Below are positions 9,589 to 18,047 of a DNA stretch of 64,000 nucleotides, one piece after another; position 1 is the stretch's first letter; every line of letters begins with the position of its first letter. The notes under the pieces were generated by a model. The model did not search any database. It was not told where the DNA came from and was given only the letters and a program-made list of their open reading frames with translations. Location: assembly GCA_016710595.1 (NCBI GenBank), contig JADJVM010000006.1, forward strand, positions 48,501-112,500. The letters are read 5' to 3'. This DNA is from Niastella sp. (lineage in GTDB: Bacteria > Bacteroidota > Bacteroidia > Chitinophagales > Chitinophagaceae). The translations under genes were made by a program, and so were the position numbers.

Positions 9589-10377
9589 ATGCAAGTTCTG
9601 TTTTTTAAATATCAAGGCACAGGCAATGATTTTATTATTCTTGATAACAGGGAAAAAATATTTGATGGCCTCACCCAAAAGCAAATTAATAAAATGTGTA
9701 ACCGCCGTTTTGGGATAGGCGCCGATGGTTTAATTATGCTGGAAAACATGGAGGGATACGATTTCAAAATGATTTACTTCAATGCGGATGGCAATCCCAG
9801 TACAATGTGTGGAAACGGGGGCAGGTGTTTGGTTCAGTTTGCAAAAGACCAGGGCATCAGTAAATACACTTATTATTTTACAGCTCCTGATGGCGACCAT
9901 GAAGCAGAAATTGATAATTATGGAAATATTCGTTTAAAGATGAAAGATGTAAACGGTTTAGAAGAACATACAACCTATGCCCTGGTAGATACCGGCTCAC
10001 CTCATTATATAAAATTGACGAATAATATAGAAAAAGTAGATGTTGTGGAAGAAGGCCGTGCAATAAGAAACAGTAAACCTTTTGCCGAACAAGGCATAAA
10101 TGTAAATTTTGTGGAACCCGGTAATGATGATTCTATTTTTGTACGAACATATGAAAGGGGGGTAGAAGATGAAACCATGAGTTGTGGTACAGGTGTAACT
10201 GCTTCTGCCCTCTTAAATGCACATAATAACAGGGGATTTAACCGGGTAGAAGTAAAAACACCTGGAGGTGTGCTAAGCGTAGAATTTAATAAAGTTGCCG
10301 ATGATGTTTTTGAAAATATATGGCTATGTGGCCCTGCCAATTTTGTTTATAAAGGCGAGATAGAAGTAGAAGATTAA
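9589..10377 (+). CDS. dapF: diaminopimelate epimerase
   Basis: 262 residues, close to the usual 270. Both catalytic cysteines are in their motifs: STMCGNGGRC (Cys74) and ETMSCGTGVTAS (Cys199). It interconverts LL- and meso-diaminopimelate for lysine and peptidoglycan synthesis. It starts FFKYQGTGNDFIILDN, the standard N-terminus. The next gene (CorA-like) follows after 31 bp and may be co-transcribed. No other dap genes are nearby. Confidence 0.96.
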   Translation: MQVLFFKYQGTGNDFIILDNREKIFDGLTQKQINKMCNRRFGIGADGLIMLENMEGYDFKMIYFNADGNPSTMCGNGGRCLVQFAKDQGISKYTYYFTAPDGDHEAEIDNYGNIRLKMKDVNGLEEHTTYALVDTGSPHYIKLTNNIEKVDVVEEGRAIRNSKPFAEQGINVNFVEPGNDDSIFVRTYERGVEDETMSCGTGVTASALLNAHNNRGFNRVEVKTPGGVLSVEFNKVADDVFENIWLCGPANFVYKGEIEVED

Positions 10378-10408
10378 TAGATAGCTTACAACTGCACACA
10401 AAAAATAA

Positions 10409-11347
10409 ATGATACAGTACTTTAACATCGAAGATAAAAAAACAGTCGCCACTGATAAGCCAGGATCAGGAACATGGGTAAATGTATTGCCACCCCTGAA
10501 ACAGGAAGAGTTTTCAGAACTTAGTAATACCCTGGACATCCCAATTGATTTCTTAAAAGATTCTCTTGATATAGATGAACGCAGCCGGTATGAAGCAGAA
10601 GACAATGTAAAACTCATTGTGATAAAAACACCCACCGAAAATAATTCTTTTAATGAGAGTGATGCATTTTATGTTACCATCCCTATTTGTATTATACTTA
10701 CCACCGGGCAAATTGTTACCGTAAACTCATTTGAAAATGAAGCGATCAAAAAATTTTTAAACAGTTTCCAAAATCGCCATCCCAATAATAAAAATATGAT
10801 GGTGCTTAAAATATTCGAAAAGATTACATTCAATTTCCAGGAATATTTAAAAGAAATAAACAACCGCAGGAATGCTTTAGAGCAAAAGCTGTATGATTCT
10901 AACCGCAATGAAGAGCTTTTTCAATTAATGCGCATTCAAAAAAGCCTGGTGTACTTTGTAACTGCATTAAGAAGCAATGAACTACTAATGATGAAACTGG
11001 CCCGTACTAATTTCTTATTACTGAATGAAGACGAAAAAGATTTATTGGATGATCTGGTGATTGAAACCAGCCAGGCATTGGAGACTGCCCATACCTACAC
11101 CAATATACTTAGCAGTACCCTGGATGCCTATGCCAGTATCATAAGTAACAATCAAAACCAGGTATTAAAACGCCTGGCAACCCTTACCATTTTACTCAGC
11201 ATACCGGTATTAATAGCCAGCATCTATGGCATGAATGTACCTTTGCCCTTTCAACAATCTCATTTTGCATTTTGGGTACCCCTGGTTATTTCCTTTATTA
11301 TTTTAGGCTATGCCATCTATAATTTTATTGTTCGTAATAAAAAATAA
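10409..11347 (+). CDS. CorA-family Mg2+/Co2+ transporter
   Basis: 312 residues. The long soluble, largely helical N-terminal domain ends in two C-terminal membrane helices. The first is followed by the selectivity motif YGMNVP, as in CorA/ZntB channels. The second ends with the basic tail FIVRNKK. CorA pentamers mediate divalent cation flux across the inner membrane. It is 2 bp from the following Nudix gene, so the two are probably one unit. Confidence 0.9.
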   Translation: MIQYFNIEDKKTVATDKPGSGTWVNVLPPLKQEEFSELSNTLDIPIDFLKDSLDIDERSRYEAEDNVKLIVIKTPTENNSFNESDAFYVTIPICIILTTGQIVTVNSFENEAIKKFLNSFQNRHPNNKNMMVLKIFEKITFNFQEYLKEINNRRNALEQKLYDSNRNEELFQLMRIQKSLVYFVTALRSNELLMMKLARTNFLLLNEDEKDLLDDLVIETSQALETAHTYTNILSSTLDAYASIISNNQNQVLKRLATLTILLSIPVLIASIYGMNVPLPFQQSHFAFWVPLVISFIILGYAIYNFIVRNKK

Positions 11348-11349
11348 AT

Positions 11350-11802
11350 ATGTTTAATATTCGGGTATATGGCATATTAATAAATAAAGAGAAACAAGTG
11401 CTATTAAGTGATGAATGTATCCAGGGTAAATTCTACACAAAATACCCGGGAGGTGGTTTAGAATTTGGAGAAGGTACCCGTGCTTGTTTAGAAAGAGAAT
11501 TTATGGAAGAGATGCAACTTCGGGTACGGGTAGGCGATCATATTTACACTACAGATTTTTATCAGCAAAGTGCATTCAACCCGGCTCATCAAATCATCAG
11601 TATTTATTATTTTGTGAAAGCCCTTGCCCCTATTACTGTTCCGCTCCATAGCAAGGCATTTGATTTTGACCCCCTTCTCATTTCAAAGCAACAAATAATA
11701 CCCGAGAGTTTTCGATTTATTGACTGGGACCTCTTACAAGAAAACGAACTCACCCTACCCATTGATAAGCTAGTTACTAAAATTATTAAAAATAATGCCT
11801 GA
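11350..11802 (+). CDS. Nudix hydrolase
   Basis: 150 residues with a Nudix box, GGLEFGEGTRACLEREFMEEM. The final Gly of the consensus (EExGU) is replaced by Gln here, while the metal-binding Glu residues are intact. It hydrolyses a nucleoside diphosphate linked to another moiety; the substrate is unknown. It starts 2 bp after the CorA-like gene, and its end overlaps the GNAT start by 8 bp, showing tight coupling. Confidence 0.85.
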   Translation: MFNIRVYGILINKEKQVLLSDECIQGKFYTKYPGGGLEFGEGTRACLEREFMEEMQLRVRVGDHIYTTDFYQQSAFNPAHQIISIYYFVKALAPITVPLHSKAFDFDPLLISKQQIIPESFRFIDWDLLQENELTLPIDKLVTKIIKNNA

Positions 11803-12391
11803 GCCATACATTATCCCCGTATTATTAGAAAATCAAAGGACGATACTGGAACCATTGTTACCAGGCCATTTCAACGAATTATGGAAAGTAGCTGCACATC
11901 CTGAAATATGGGAGTTTACCATTCAAAAAATAAAAACACAACAAGCTTTTGAAATTTATTTTAATACCGCATTAAAAGAAAAAGAAAACAATCAAAGTTG
12001 CCCTTTCGCTATTTATGACAAGCAACTAAATGCTTTTGTAGGCTGCACCCGCTTAGGCAATATTGTGAAAGAGCATAAGCGGGCTGAAATAGGATGGACA
12101 TGGTATGATCCTGCTGTACAAAGAACGGGTATTAACAAAGCCTGCAAACATCTCCTGTTGCATTATGGTTTTAATACCATTGGTTTAAACAGGATTGAAC
12201 TTAAAACAGCTGCTACCAATTTAAAATCAAGAGGTGCAATATTAAAAATTGGCGCTACACAAGAAGGCATTTTTCGCCATCACATTATAAACGATGACGG
12301 AAGTTTGAGGGATTCTGTTTTTTTTAGTATTATAAAAACTGAATGGCCTGAGATTGAGAAAACCATATTCCCCGAATTTATTCACTCATAA
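11795..12391 (+). CDS. GNAT N-acetyltransferase, RimJ/RimL type
   Basis: 198 residues. It has the pattern of the RimJ/RimL branch: an N-terminal 'RTILEPLLPGHFNELW', a central beta-bulge (RAEIGWTWYDPAVQRTGINKAC) where acetyl-CoA binds, and NRIELKTAATNLKSRGAILKIG. It transfers acetyl from acetyl-CoA to an amine; the target is unknown. It overlaps the Nudix stop by 8 bp. Confidence 0.85.
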   Translation: MPEPYIIPVLLENQRTILEPLLPGHFNELWKVAAHPEIWEFTIQKIKTQQAFEIYFNTALKEKENNQSCPFAIYDKQLNAFVGCTRLGNIVKEHKRAEIGWTWYDPAVQRTGINKACKHLLLHYGFNTIGLNRIELKTAATNLKSRGAILKIGATQEGIFRHHIINDDGSLRDSVFFSIIKTEWPEIEKTIFPEFIHS

Positions 12392-12444
12392 GAATAGCGC
12401 TCATAGCAGCAAATATTTTATCTTAGCTCTAAATTAATTGTAAC

Positions 12445-13761
12445 ATGCCTATTTTGCCACAAATCATATTCCTACTTATCCTGGCTTATGCCAGTTGGCT
12501 TTTTGCAAAAAATATCATACAGATAAGAAAGAATATTTTTTTGGGCATCAAGGAAGACCGTACAGATCAACCCGGGCTCCGCTGGAAAAATGTTTTCTTA
12601 CTGGCATTTGGCCAAAAAAAAATGTTTAGGAACCCATTAGTGGCCATCCTGCATTTTTTTGTATATGCCGGTTTTATTATTATAAATATAGAAGTACTGG
12701 AAATTATATTAGATGGTTTACTGGGTACGCATCGTCTTTTTTTATCACCTCTGGGAAGTTTATATCCGGCATTGATCAATGCCTTTGAAATACTGGCTTT
12801 TTTGGTAATCATCTCCTGTGTTACCTTTTTAATAAGGCGAAATGGAATAAAATTAAAAAGATTCATCAGTAAAGATTTAGATGGGTGGCCCCACAGCGAT
12901 GCCAATTACATTCTTATAACCGAGATTGTATTGATGACTCTTTTTTTAACCATGAATGCTACTGACAGGTCTTTGCAATTACAAGGCCATGAACATTATA
13001 AAAACACCGGGGATTTTGTAATAAGCAGTATGCTGGTCCCTTTGTTTCAAAATATGCCAGCCAGTAGTTTAATAATTATTGAGCGGGGCGCATGGTGGCT
13101 GCATATTATTGGCATACTTGCCTTTTTAAATTATCTGCCTTATAGTAAGCACCTCCATATTTTATTAGCCTTCCCCAATGCGTACTATGCCAGTTTGAAA
13201 CCAATGGGCGAAATGGATAATATGGAATCTGTACAAAATGAAGTAAAATATATGATGCAGCCCGAACTAGCCCCTACCGGTGAAGCTGCTGCAGTAAAAT
13301 TTGGGGCAAAGGATATCATGGATCTAAGTTGGAAAAATTTATTAGATTCCTATAGTTGTACAGAATGTGGCCGTTGCACGGCTGCCTGCCCGGCAAATAT
13401 TACCGGCAAATTATTAAGCCCAAGAAAAATTATGATGGATACCAGGGATCGTACAGAAGAAGTTGGCCGCAATATAAAGGCAAATGGAGGAGCCTTTAAA
13501 GATGATGGTAAAACCCTTTTGCACCATTATATTACCACAGAAGAATTGCGGGCTTGCACTACCTGCAACGCCTGTGTACAGGAATGCCCGGTAAGCATTA
13601 GCCCGCTTGATATTATTATAGCATTAAGGCGAAACCTTATAATGGAAGAAAGTAATGCACCACAGGAATGGAACAGCATGTTCAGCAATATTGAAAACAA
13701 TTTTGCACCGTGGAAACTTAGCCCCGACGACCGTGATAAATGGGCTACCGAAATGGAATGA
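12445..13761 (+). CDS. membrane-bound (Fe-S) oxidoreductase, HdrDE/NarI-like
   Basis: 438 residues. About five to six membrane helices in the first 260 residues contain several His that could bind heme b (HFFVYAGF, HIIGILAF, HLHILLAF). A cytosolic domain with two 4Fe-4S ferredoxin motifs follows: CTECGRCTAACP and CTTCNACVQECP. In Bacteroidota this type passes electrons between a cytosolic donor and the membrane. It is commonly followed by a cysteine-rich CCG-domain partner, but here the next gene is convergent aroQ and no partner is present. Function beyond electron transfer is not known. Confidence 0.85.
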   Translation: MPILPQIIFLLILAYASWLFAKNIIQIRKNIFLGIKEDRTDQPGLRWKNVFLLAFGQKKMFRNPLVAILHFFVYAGFIIINIEVLEIILDGLLGTHRLFLSPLGSLYPALINAFEILAFLVIISCVTFLIRRNGIKLKRFISKDLDGWPHSDANYILITEIVLMTLFLTMNATDRSLQLQGHEHYKNTGDFVISSMLVPLFQNMPASSLIIIERGAWWLHIIGILAFLNYLPYSKHLHILLAFPNAYYASLKPMGEMDNMESVQNEVKYMMQPELAPTGEAAAVKFGAKDIMDLSWKNLLDSYSCTECGRCTAACPANITGKLLSPRKIMMDTRDRTEEVGRNIKANGGAFKDDGKTLLHHYITTEELRACTTCNACVQECPVSISPLDIIIALRRNLIMEESNAPQEWNSMFSNIENNFAPWKLSPDDRDKWATEME

Positions 13762-13792
13762 TAATTTCAAGGATCAGGAAAATAAAGTTTTC

Positions 13793-14230
13793 TTATTTTT
13801 TTTGAAAATTTTTACAAAAATAAATAACCGCCAACTCATATCCACTTAAACCCAATCCGCTAATAACGCCCACTGCTTTTGCAGATACATGAGATATTTT
13901 ACGAAACTCCTCCCTATTAAAGATATTAGAAATATGCACTTCTACCACCGGTATTTTTATTGCAGCAATGGCATCGCCAATCGCAACGGAGGTATGCGTA
14001 TAGCCCGCAGGATTTAAGATAATTGCATCCGATTGGTTACCCGCAGCCTGAATGGCATCTATCATTCCCCCTTCTATATTTGATTGTATGTATTGAAAAG
14101 CAATATCCTTAAATTTTTCTTTCAACGTCAGCAGGTAATTTTCAAAACTCTCATTACCATATACATCGGTTTCACGGCTTCCTAATAAATTCAAATTAGG
14201 CCCATTGATGATTGTAATACGAATACTCAT
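13793..14230 (-). CDS. aroQ: 3-dehydroquinate dehydratase, type II
   Basis: 145 residues, the normal size. The motifs are INGPNLNLLGSRETDVYG, with the catalytic Tyr24, NPAGYTHTSVAIGDAI, and VEVHISNIFNREEFR, with the catalytic His. It catalyses the third step of the shikimate pathway as a cytosolic dodecamer. It ends 31 bp from the convergent Fe-S protein gene and lies downstream of the nusG terminator, so it needs its own promoter. Confidence 0.96.
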   Translation of the reverse strand: MSIRITIINGPNLNLLGSRETDVYGNESFENYLLTLKEKFKDIAFQYIQSNIEGGMIDAIQAAGNQSDAIILNPAGYTHTSVAIGDAIAAIKIPVVEVHISNIFNREEFRKISHVSAKAVGVISGLGLSGYELAVIYFCKNFQKK

Positions 14231-14297
14231 TTATTAAAGTTAAAGAATCATTCTGATTGATATTGCAATTTAAAAAAGCAGGATATAATACATGAAA

Positions 14298-14328
14298 AAT
14301 CCCCATCTAAAATAAAAATGGGGATTTA
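14298..14328 (-). terminator. terminator after nusG
   Basis: AAATCCCCAT and ATGGGGATTT pair. Read on the minus strand, the stem is followed by a T run, about 20 bp past the nusG stop. It marks the end of the tuf-secE-nusG unit. Confidence 0.85.
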
Positions 14329-14346
14329 CTCAAAATATCTTTCTTG

Positions 14347-14958
14347 TTAAATGATCTTTTCTACCTGCATGTAGCTTAACTCTACCGGTGTAGCACGGCC
14401 AAATATTTTAACTTGTACTTTTAATTTTTTCTTTTCATCACTTACTTCTTCTATCACGCCATTAAAGTCATTAAAGGGCCCATCAATAATTTTAATGGTT
14501 TCACCAATAATAAAGGGCTCGCTCATACTAATGCCGCCTACATCACTCATTTCATCTACTTTGCCCAGCATTTTATTTACCTCAGCTTTACGCAAAGAAA
14601 TAATATTACCCTTAGAGCCTTTCCCGTCGGTAAGAAAGTGCATTACATTGCTGATATTGCTTACATGCAAAATAATATCGTCTGTTAATTTACCATCAAT
14701 CAGTTCCATCATAATATAGCCCGGGTAAAAGTTCCTTTCACGCATCACTTTTTTACCATTCACTACTTTATAAACTTTTTCAACAGGTAAAAAAACCTGT
14801 TTTATTATTTTATCCCATCCCTGGCGAATGATGTCTTTATCTAAGTATTCCTTAATCTTACGTTCTTTACCACTCACCACCCGTAACACATACCAGCGGG
14901 TTTCCTTTTCGGGTGTGCCCTGTCCGTCTCCCGTTACAATATCTTTTTCTGCTTCCAT
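14347..14958 (-). CDS. nusG: transcription termination/antitermination factor NusG
   Basis: 203 residues. The NGN domain (WYVLRVVSGKERKIKEYLD) is followed by a C-terminal KOW motif (FIIGETIKIIDGPFNDFNGVI). NusG binds RNA polymerase and links it to Rho or the ribosome. It starts 1 bp from the end of secE and is clearly co-transcribed with it. The usual downstream neighbour rplK is absent; a terminator and then aroQ follow instead. Confidence 0.97.
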   Translation of the reverse strand: MEAEKDIVTGDGQGTPEKETRWYVLRVVSGKERKIKEYLDKDIIRQGWDKIIKQVFLPVEKVYKVVNGKKVMRERNFYPGYIMMELIDGKLTDDIILHVSNISNVMHFLTDGKGSKGNIISLRKAEVNKMLGKVDEMSDVGGISMSEPFIIGETIKIIDGPFNDFNGVIEEVSDEKKKLKVQVKIFGRATPVELSYMQVEKII

Positions 14959-14959
14959 T

Positions 14960-15151
14960 TTATGAAAATAATGAGTAAATAAATTTCATAGCACCGTTGG
15001 CAATAAAGTCCATCAATGCTACAATAGCGGTAATAAATATGGTTGCGCCCAATACAATCATGGTAGATTGCTGGAGCTGGTCCCATTTTGGCCAACTTAC
15101 TTTCTCAGTGAGTTCGTAATAAGAATCTTTTACAAAATTTGTAATTTTCAT
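14960..15151 (-). CDS. secE: preprotein translocase subunit SecE
   Basis: 63 residues, the short single-helix form of SecE. The amphipathic segment (YYELTEKVSWPKWDQLQQST) precedes one membrane helix (MIVLGATIFITAIVALMDFI). It clamps SecY in the translocon. Its position between tRNA-Trp and nusG is conserved across bacteria. Confidence 0.95.
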   Translation of the reverse strand: MKITNFVKDSYYELTEKVSWPKWDQLQQSTMIVLGATIFITAIVALMDFIANGAMKFIYSLFS

Positions 15152-15205
15152 AATTGCTGTTCTTTATTGAATGGCTTTACTATAAGCCAATAAACTTTTC
15201 GTTGC

Positions 15206-15275
15206 ACGGGCACTAGGATTCGAACCCAGATCAAAGGTTTTGGAGACCCGTATGCTACCATTGCACCATGCCCGT
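15206..15275 (-). tRNA. tRNA-Trp (CCA)
   Basis: 70 nt on the minus strand with acceptor ACGGGCA/TGCCCGT, anticodon loop CTCCAAA and T-loop GGTTCGAATCC. The outermost anticodon-stem pair is a mismatch. It lies between tuf and secE, its usual place in Bacteroidota. Confidence 0.94.
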
Positions 15276-15374
15276 TTATCCTATAAAATACAAAGTACTT
15301 AGATGCAAGACCTAAGTACTTTGTAAAGATATAAATACATCTGTATTTTCTGTACTAAATACTTAGTACCAATA

Positions 15375-16562
15375 CTATTTAATGATCTCTGTAACCTGTC
15401 CGGCGCCTACTGTACGGCCACCTTCACGAATCGCAAATTTCAAACCTTTTTCCATTGCAATTGGTTGAATCAACTTAACGGTTAAGTTAGTATTATCACC
15501 AGGCATCACCATTTCAGTACCAGGGTTCAGGGTCACTTCACCTGTAACGTCTGTTGTACGAAAATAGAATTGAGGACGGTATTTGTTGAAGAATGGAGTA
15601 TGACGGCCACCTTCTTCTTTGCTCAATACATATACCTCACCTTTAAATTCAGTATGCGGAGTAATAGAACCTGGTTTTACTAAAACCATACCCCTGCGAA
15701 TTTGGCTTTTTTCAATACCACGAAGTAACAGCCCGGCATTATCACCAGCTTCACCTTCATCCAATAGTTTTTTAAACATTTCTACACCGGTACAAGTGGT
15801 AGTTAATGGTTTTTCCATTAAACCCACAATTTCCAATGAATCACCCACTTTTACACGGCCTCTTTCAATACGACCAGTTGCAACGGTACCACGACCAGTA
15901 ATAGAGAATACATCTTCTACACTCATCAGGAATGGTTGATCAACCAACCGGGGAGGTAAAGGAATATATTCATCAACTGCTGTCATTAATTCATCAATCG
16001 CAGCAACCCATTTTTCATCACCGGCTAAAGCTCCGGTTGCAGAACCTTTAATGATAGGAGTGTTATCACCATCAAAACCGTAAGAAGTTAATAATTCACG
16101 AATTTCCATTTCTACTAATTCCAGTAATTCAGGATCATCCACAAGATCTACCTTGTTCATAAATACCACAATACGAGGTACACCCACCTGGCGGGCCAGC
16201 AGGATATGCTCTTTAGTTTGCGGCATAGGCCCATCAGTAGAAGCCACCACTAAGATAGCTCCATCCATTTGTGCAGCACCGGTAATCATATTCTTTACGT
16301 AGTCAGCATGACCCGGGCAATCTACGTGTGCATAATGTCGGTTAACTGTTTGGTATTCTACGTGTGCGGTATTAATAGTGATACCCCTTTCTTTTTCTTC
16401 AGGAGCGCCGTCAATATCGTCATAGTTTTTTTTCTCCGCCAAACCTTTTTTTGACAAAACATCGGTTATGGCGGCTGTAAGTGTTGTTTTTCCATGATCT
16501 ACGTGACCGATGGTGCCAACGTTAAGATGGGGTTTATCCCTCTTGAAAGACTCTTTTGCCAT
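15375..16562 (-). CDS. tuf: translation elongation factor Tu
   Basis: 395 residues. All G motifs are present: GHVDHGKTT (P-loop), DCPGHADY, and NKVD, with domains 2 and 3 intact (ending GGRTVGAGQVTEIIK). It delivers aminoacyl-tRNA to the ribosome with GTP. A 206-bp leader separates it from the upstream tRNA-Thr (GGT). The tRNA-tuf linkage matches thrU-tyrU-glyT-thrT-tufB of enterobacteria. Confidence 0.99.
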   Translation of the reverse strand: MAKESFKRDKPHLNVGTIGHVDHGKTTLTAAITDVLSKKGLAEKKNYDDIDGAPEEKERGITINTAHVEYQTVNRHYAHVDCPGHADYVKNMITGAAQMDGAILVVASTDGPMPQTKEHILLARQVGVPRIVVFMNKVDLVDDPELLELVEMEIRELLTSYGFDGDNTPIIKGSATGALAGDEKWVAAIDELMTAVDEYIPLPPRLVDQPFLMSVEDVFSITGRGTVATGRIERGRVKVGDSLEIVGLMEKPLTTTCTGVEMFKKLLDEGEAGDNAGLLLRGIEKSQIRRGMVLVKPGSITPHTEFKGEVYVLSKEEGGRHTPFFNKYRPQFYFRTTDVTGEVTLNPGTEMVMPGDNTNLTVKLIQPIAMEKGLKFAIREGGRTVGAGQVTEIIK

Positions 16563-16768
16563 TGTATAAATTTTTAAAATTTGTTTTGAAAATCAGTTCT
16601 CATTTTAAGCCTGTAAACCATGGGCTTTTATTGTTTATGTACCCGGCTACCGTACTGCTATCAGCTTCGGTGGCGTCGCACACTTGTACTATATCTCTAC
16701 CTGCAGCCTGTATTCCCTCATCTCATATTTCACCCATACTATAATAACAGGTCTGTGAATAAATAAAG

Positions 16769-16841
<73 letters not shown>

Positions 16842-16885
16842 TGCAGAGCAAAACCTTTTTTATTTCAAAAGAACTATTCACCTGA

Positions 16886-16957
16886 GCGGAAGACCGGGCT
16901 CGAACCGGCCACCTGAAGCTTGGAAGGCTACCGCTCTACCAAATGAGCTACTTCCGC
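16886..16957 (-). tRNA. tRNA-Gly (TCC)
   Basis: 72 nt, acceptor GCGGAAG/CTTCCGC, anticodon loop CTTCCAA, T-loop GGTTCGAGCCC. Confidence 0.95.
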
Positions 16958-17057
16958 TAATATTTTTATAAGCACATTCTAATTTGGCTAAATATACTTA
17001 TAAATTATAAAGCACCATGATGAAAAATTAATCTGTACTAATTTAACATATTCCTGT

Positions 17058-17139
17058 GGGCAGTGGTGGATTCGAACCACCGAAGTCGAAAGACAGCGGA
17101 TTTACAGTCCGCCCCATTTGGCCACTCTGGTAACTGCCC
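17058..17139 (-). tRNA. tRNA-Tyr (GTA)
   Basis: 82 nt with the long variable arm expected for Tyr, acceptor GGGCAGT/ACTGCCC and anticodon loop CTGTAAA. Confidence 0.96.
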
Positions 17140-17155
17140 TAAATAAAAAACTTGA

Positions 17156-17227
17156 GCCGAAAACTGGAGTCGAACCAGCGACCTACTGATTACAAATCAG
17201 TTGCTCTACCAACTGAGCTATTTCGGC
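17156..17227 (-). tRNA. tRNA-Thr (TGT)
   Basis: 72 nt, acceptor GCCGAAA/TTTCGGC, anticodon loop TTTGTAA. It is the first gene of the tRNA-tuf unit. Its first 11 nt are repeated in the tandem repeat immediately upstream. Confidence 0.96.
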
Positions 17228-17393
17228 ATATTTCAAAAAACTGAGTGCTGACGCTTTGGTCAGCACCCTGATAAGCTATGCTTCATCAGGGCTATTTCGG
17301 CATATTTCTGCATATTTCAAAAAACTGAGTGCTGACGCTTTGGTCAGCACCCTGATAAGCTATGCTTCATCAGGACTATTTCGGCATATTTCG
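17226..17393. repeat. two tandem 84-bp units upstream of the tRNA-tuf unit
   Basis: Units at 17226-17309 and 17310-17393 differ at only two positions (17291/17375 and 17309/17393). Each holds two perfect stem-loops (GTGCTGAC..GTCAGCAC and CCTGAT..ATCAGG). On the minus strand each also has a T6 tract after the first stem and, in part, a copy of the first 11 nt of tRNA-Thr. They lie between the likely promoter and the tRNA genes. Confidence 0.9.
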
Positions 17394-17461
17394 GCATGTT
17401 TTAACTTAATAAGAACTTCCAAATAAGGGGCATACCAATGCTCCCCTTTTTTTTGGGAAGG

Positions 17462-17469
17462 CAAAGGTA
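17462..17469 (-). promoter_or_regulatory. -7 element for the tRNA-tuf unit (TACCTTTG)
   Basis: On the minus strand this reads TACCTTTG, a perfect TAnnTTTG, downstream of the hpf terminator and 235 bp upstream of tRNA-Thr. The leader then runs through both 84-bp repeats. Confidence 0.5.
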
Positions 17470-17538
17470 AGTGAAAATGATTAATAGAAAAACTTTGTAA
17501 AAAAATATTTTAAAGATTTTATGGCCATAATTCAAATT

Positions 17539-17566
17539 AAAAAATCCTGCCCATAAGCAGGATCTT
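17539..17566 (-). terminator. terminator after hpf
   Basis: On the minus strand GATCCTGC pairs with GCAGGAT and is followed by six T's, 25 bp past the hpf stop. It separates rpsU-xer-hpf from the tRNA-tuf unit. Confidence 0.85.
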
Positions 17567-17590
17567 TTATATTTCTAAATATTTACCGAA

Positions 17591-17890
17591 TCAAGCGGCC
17601 TGGCGCTCCTTTTTTCGTTTTATTTGAATGATTAAAGAATCCATCGCTAAATCAAAACTTTCTTCAAATGATTTAGAAGATTGCTTCACAAAAAACTCAT
17701 GGCGGGGAATGCTCACTTTTATTTCAGCAATTTTATCTTTTATTGTATGAACAATATTGTCAAGCTTCAAATACACATCCACCGTCGTTATCCGGTCATG
17801 AAATTGGTTCAATTTTTCTACCTTTTTTTCTATAAACTCCAATAATTTGGAATCTGCATCAAAGTGCACTGTCTGAATTTTTAGATTCAT
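17591..17890 (-). CDS. hpf: ribosome hibernation promoting factor, short form
   Basis: 99 residues, the short HPF/YfiA form without a dimerisation domain. It has the beta-alpha-beta core (MNLKIQTVHFDADSKLLEFIEKK ... IKVSIPRHEFFVKQSSKSFEESF) and a basic C-terminus (IQIKRKKERQ). It binds the decoding centre of idle ribosomes. Its position after rpsU and xer and before tRNA-tuf is common in Bacteroidota. Confidence 0.93.
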   Translation of the reverse strand: MNLKIQTVHFDADSKLLEFIEKKVEKLNQFHDRITTVDVYLKLDNIVHTIKDKIAEIKVSIPRHEFFVKQSSKSFEESFDLAMDSLIIQIKRKKERQAA

Positions 17891-18047
17891 AGCCTTCTAT
17901 TTTTAAATGTAAAAGAATAAATGTGAGGTAAAAATCAGGTCATAGGCGTTCAAAAAAAATTCGCTTTTTATAAAATGAAATTAACCTTTTAAACGCAAGT
18001 TTCAAAATAAAATTATATCCAAAATAAAATAATATTTCATTAACTTT

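Noticed and set aside
13655..13849. 64-residue plus-strand protein across the Fe-S gene end
   Set aside because: Shadow frame of the Fe-S oxidoreductase and aroQ ends; no start signal.
17226..17393. CRISPR or phage att site at the tRNA-Thr gene
   Set aside because: Only two adjacent 84-bp units with no spacers, and no integrase next to them; a tandem duplication is simpler.
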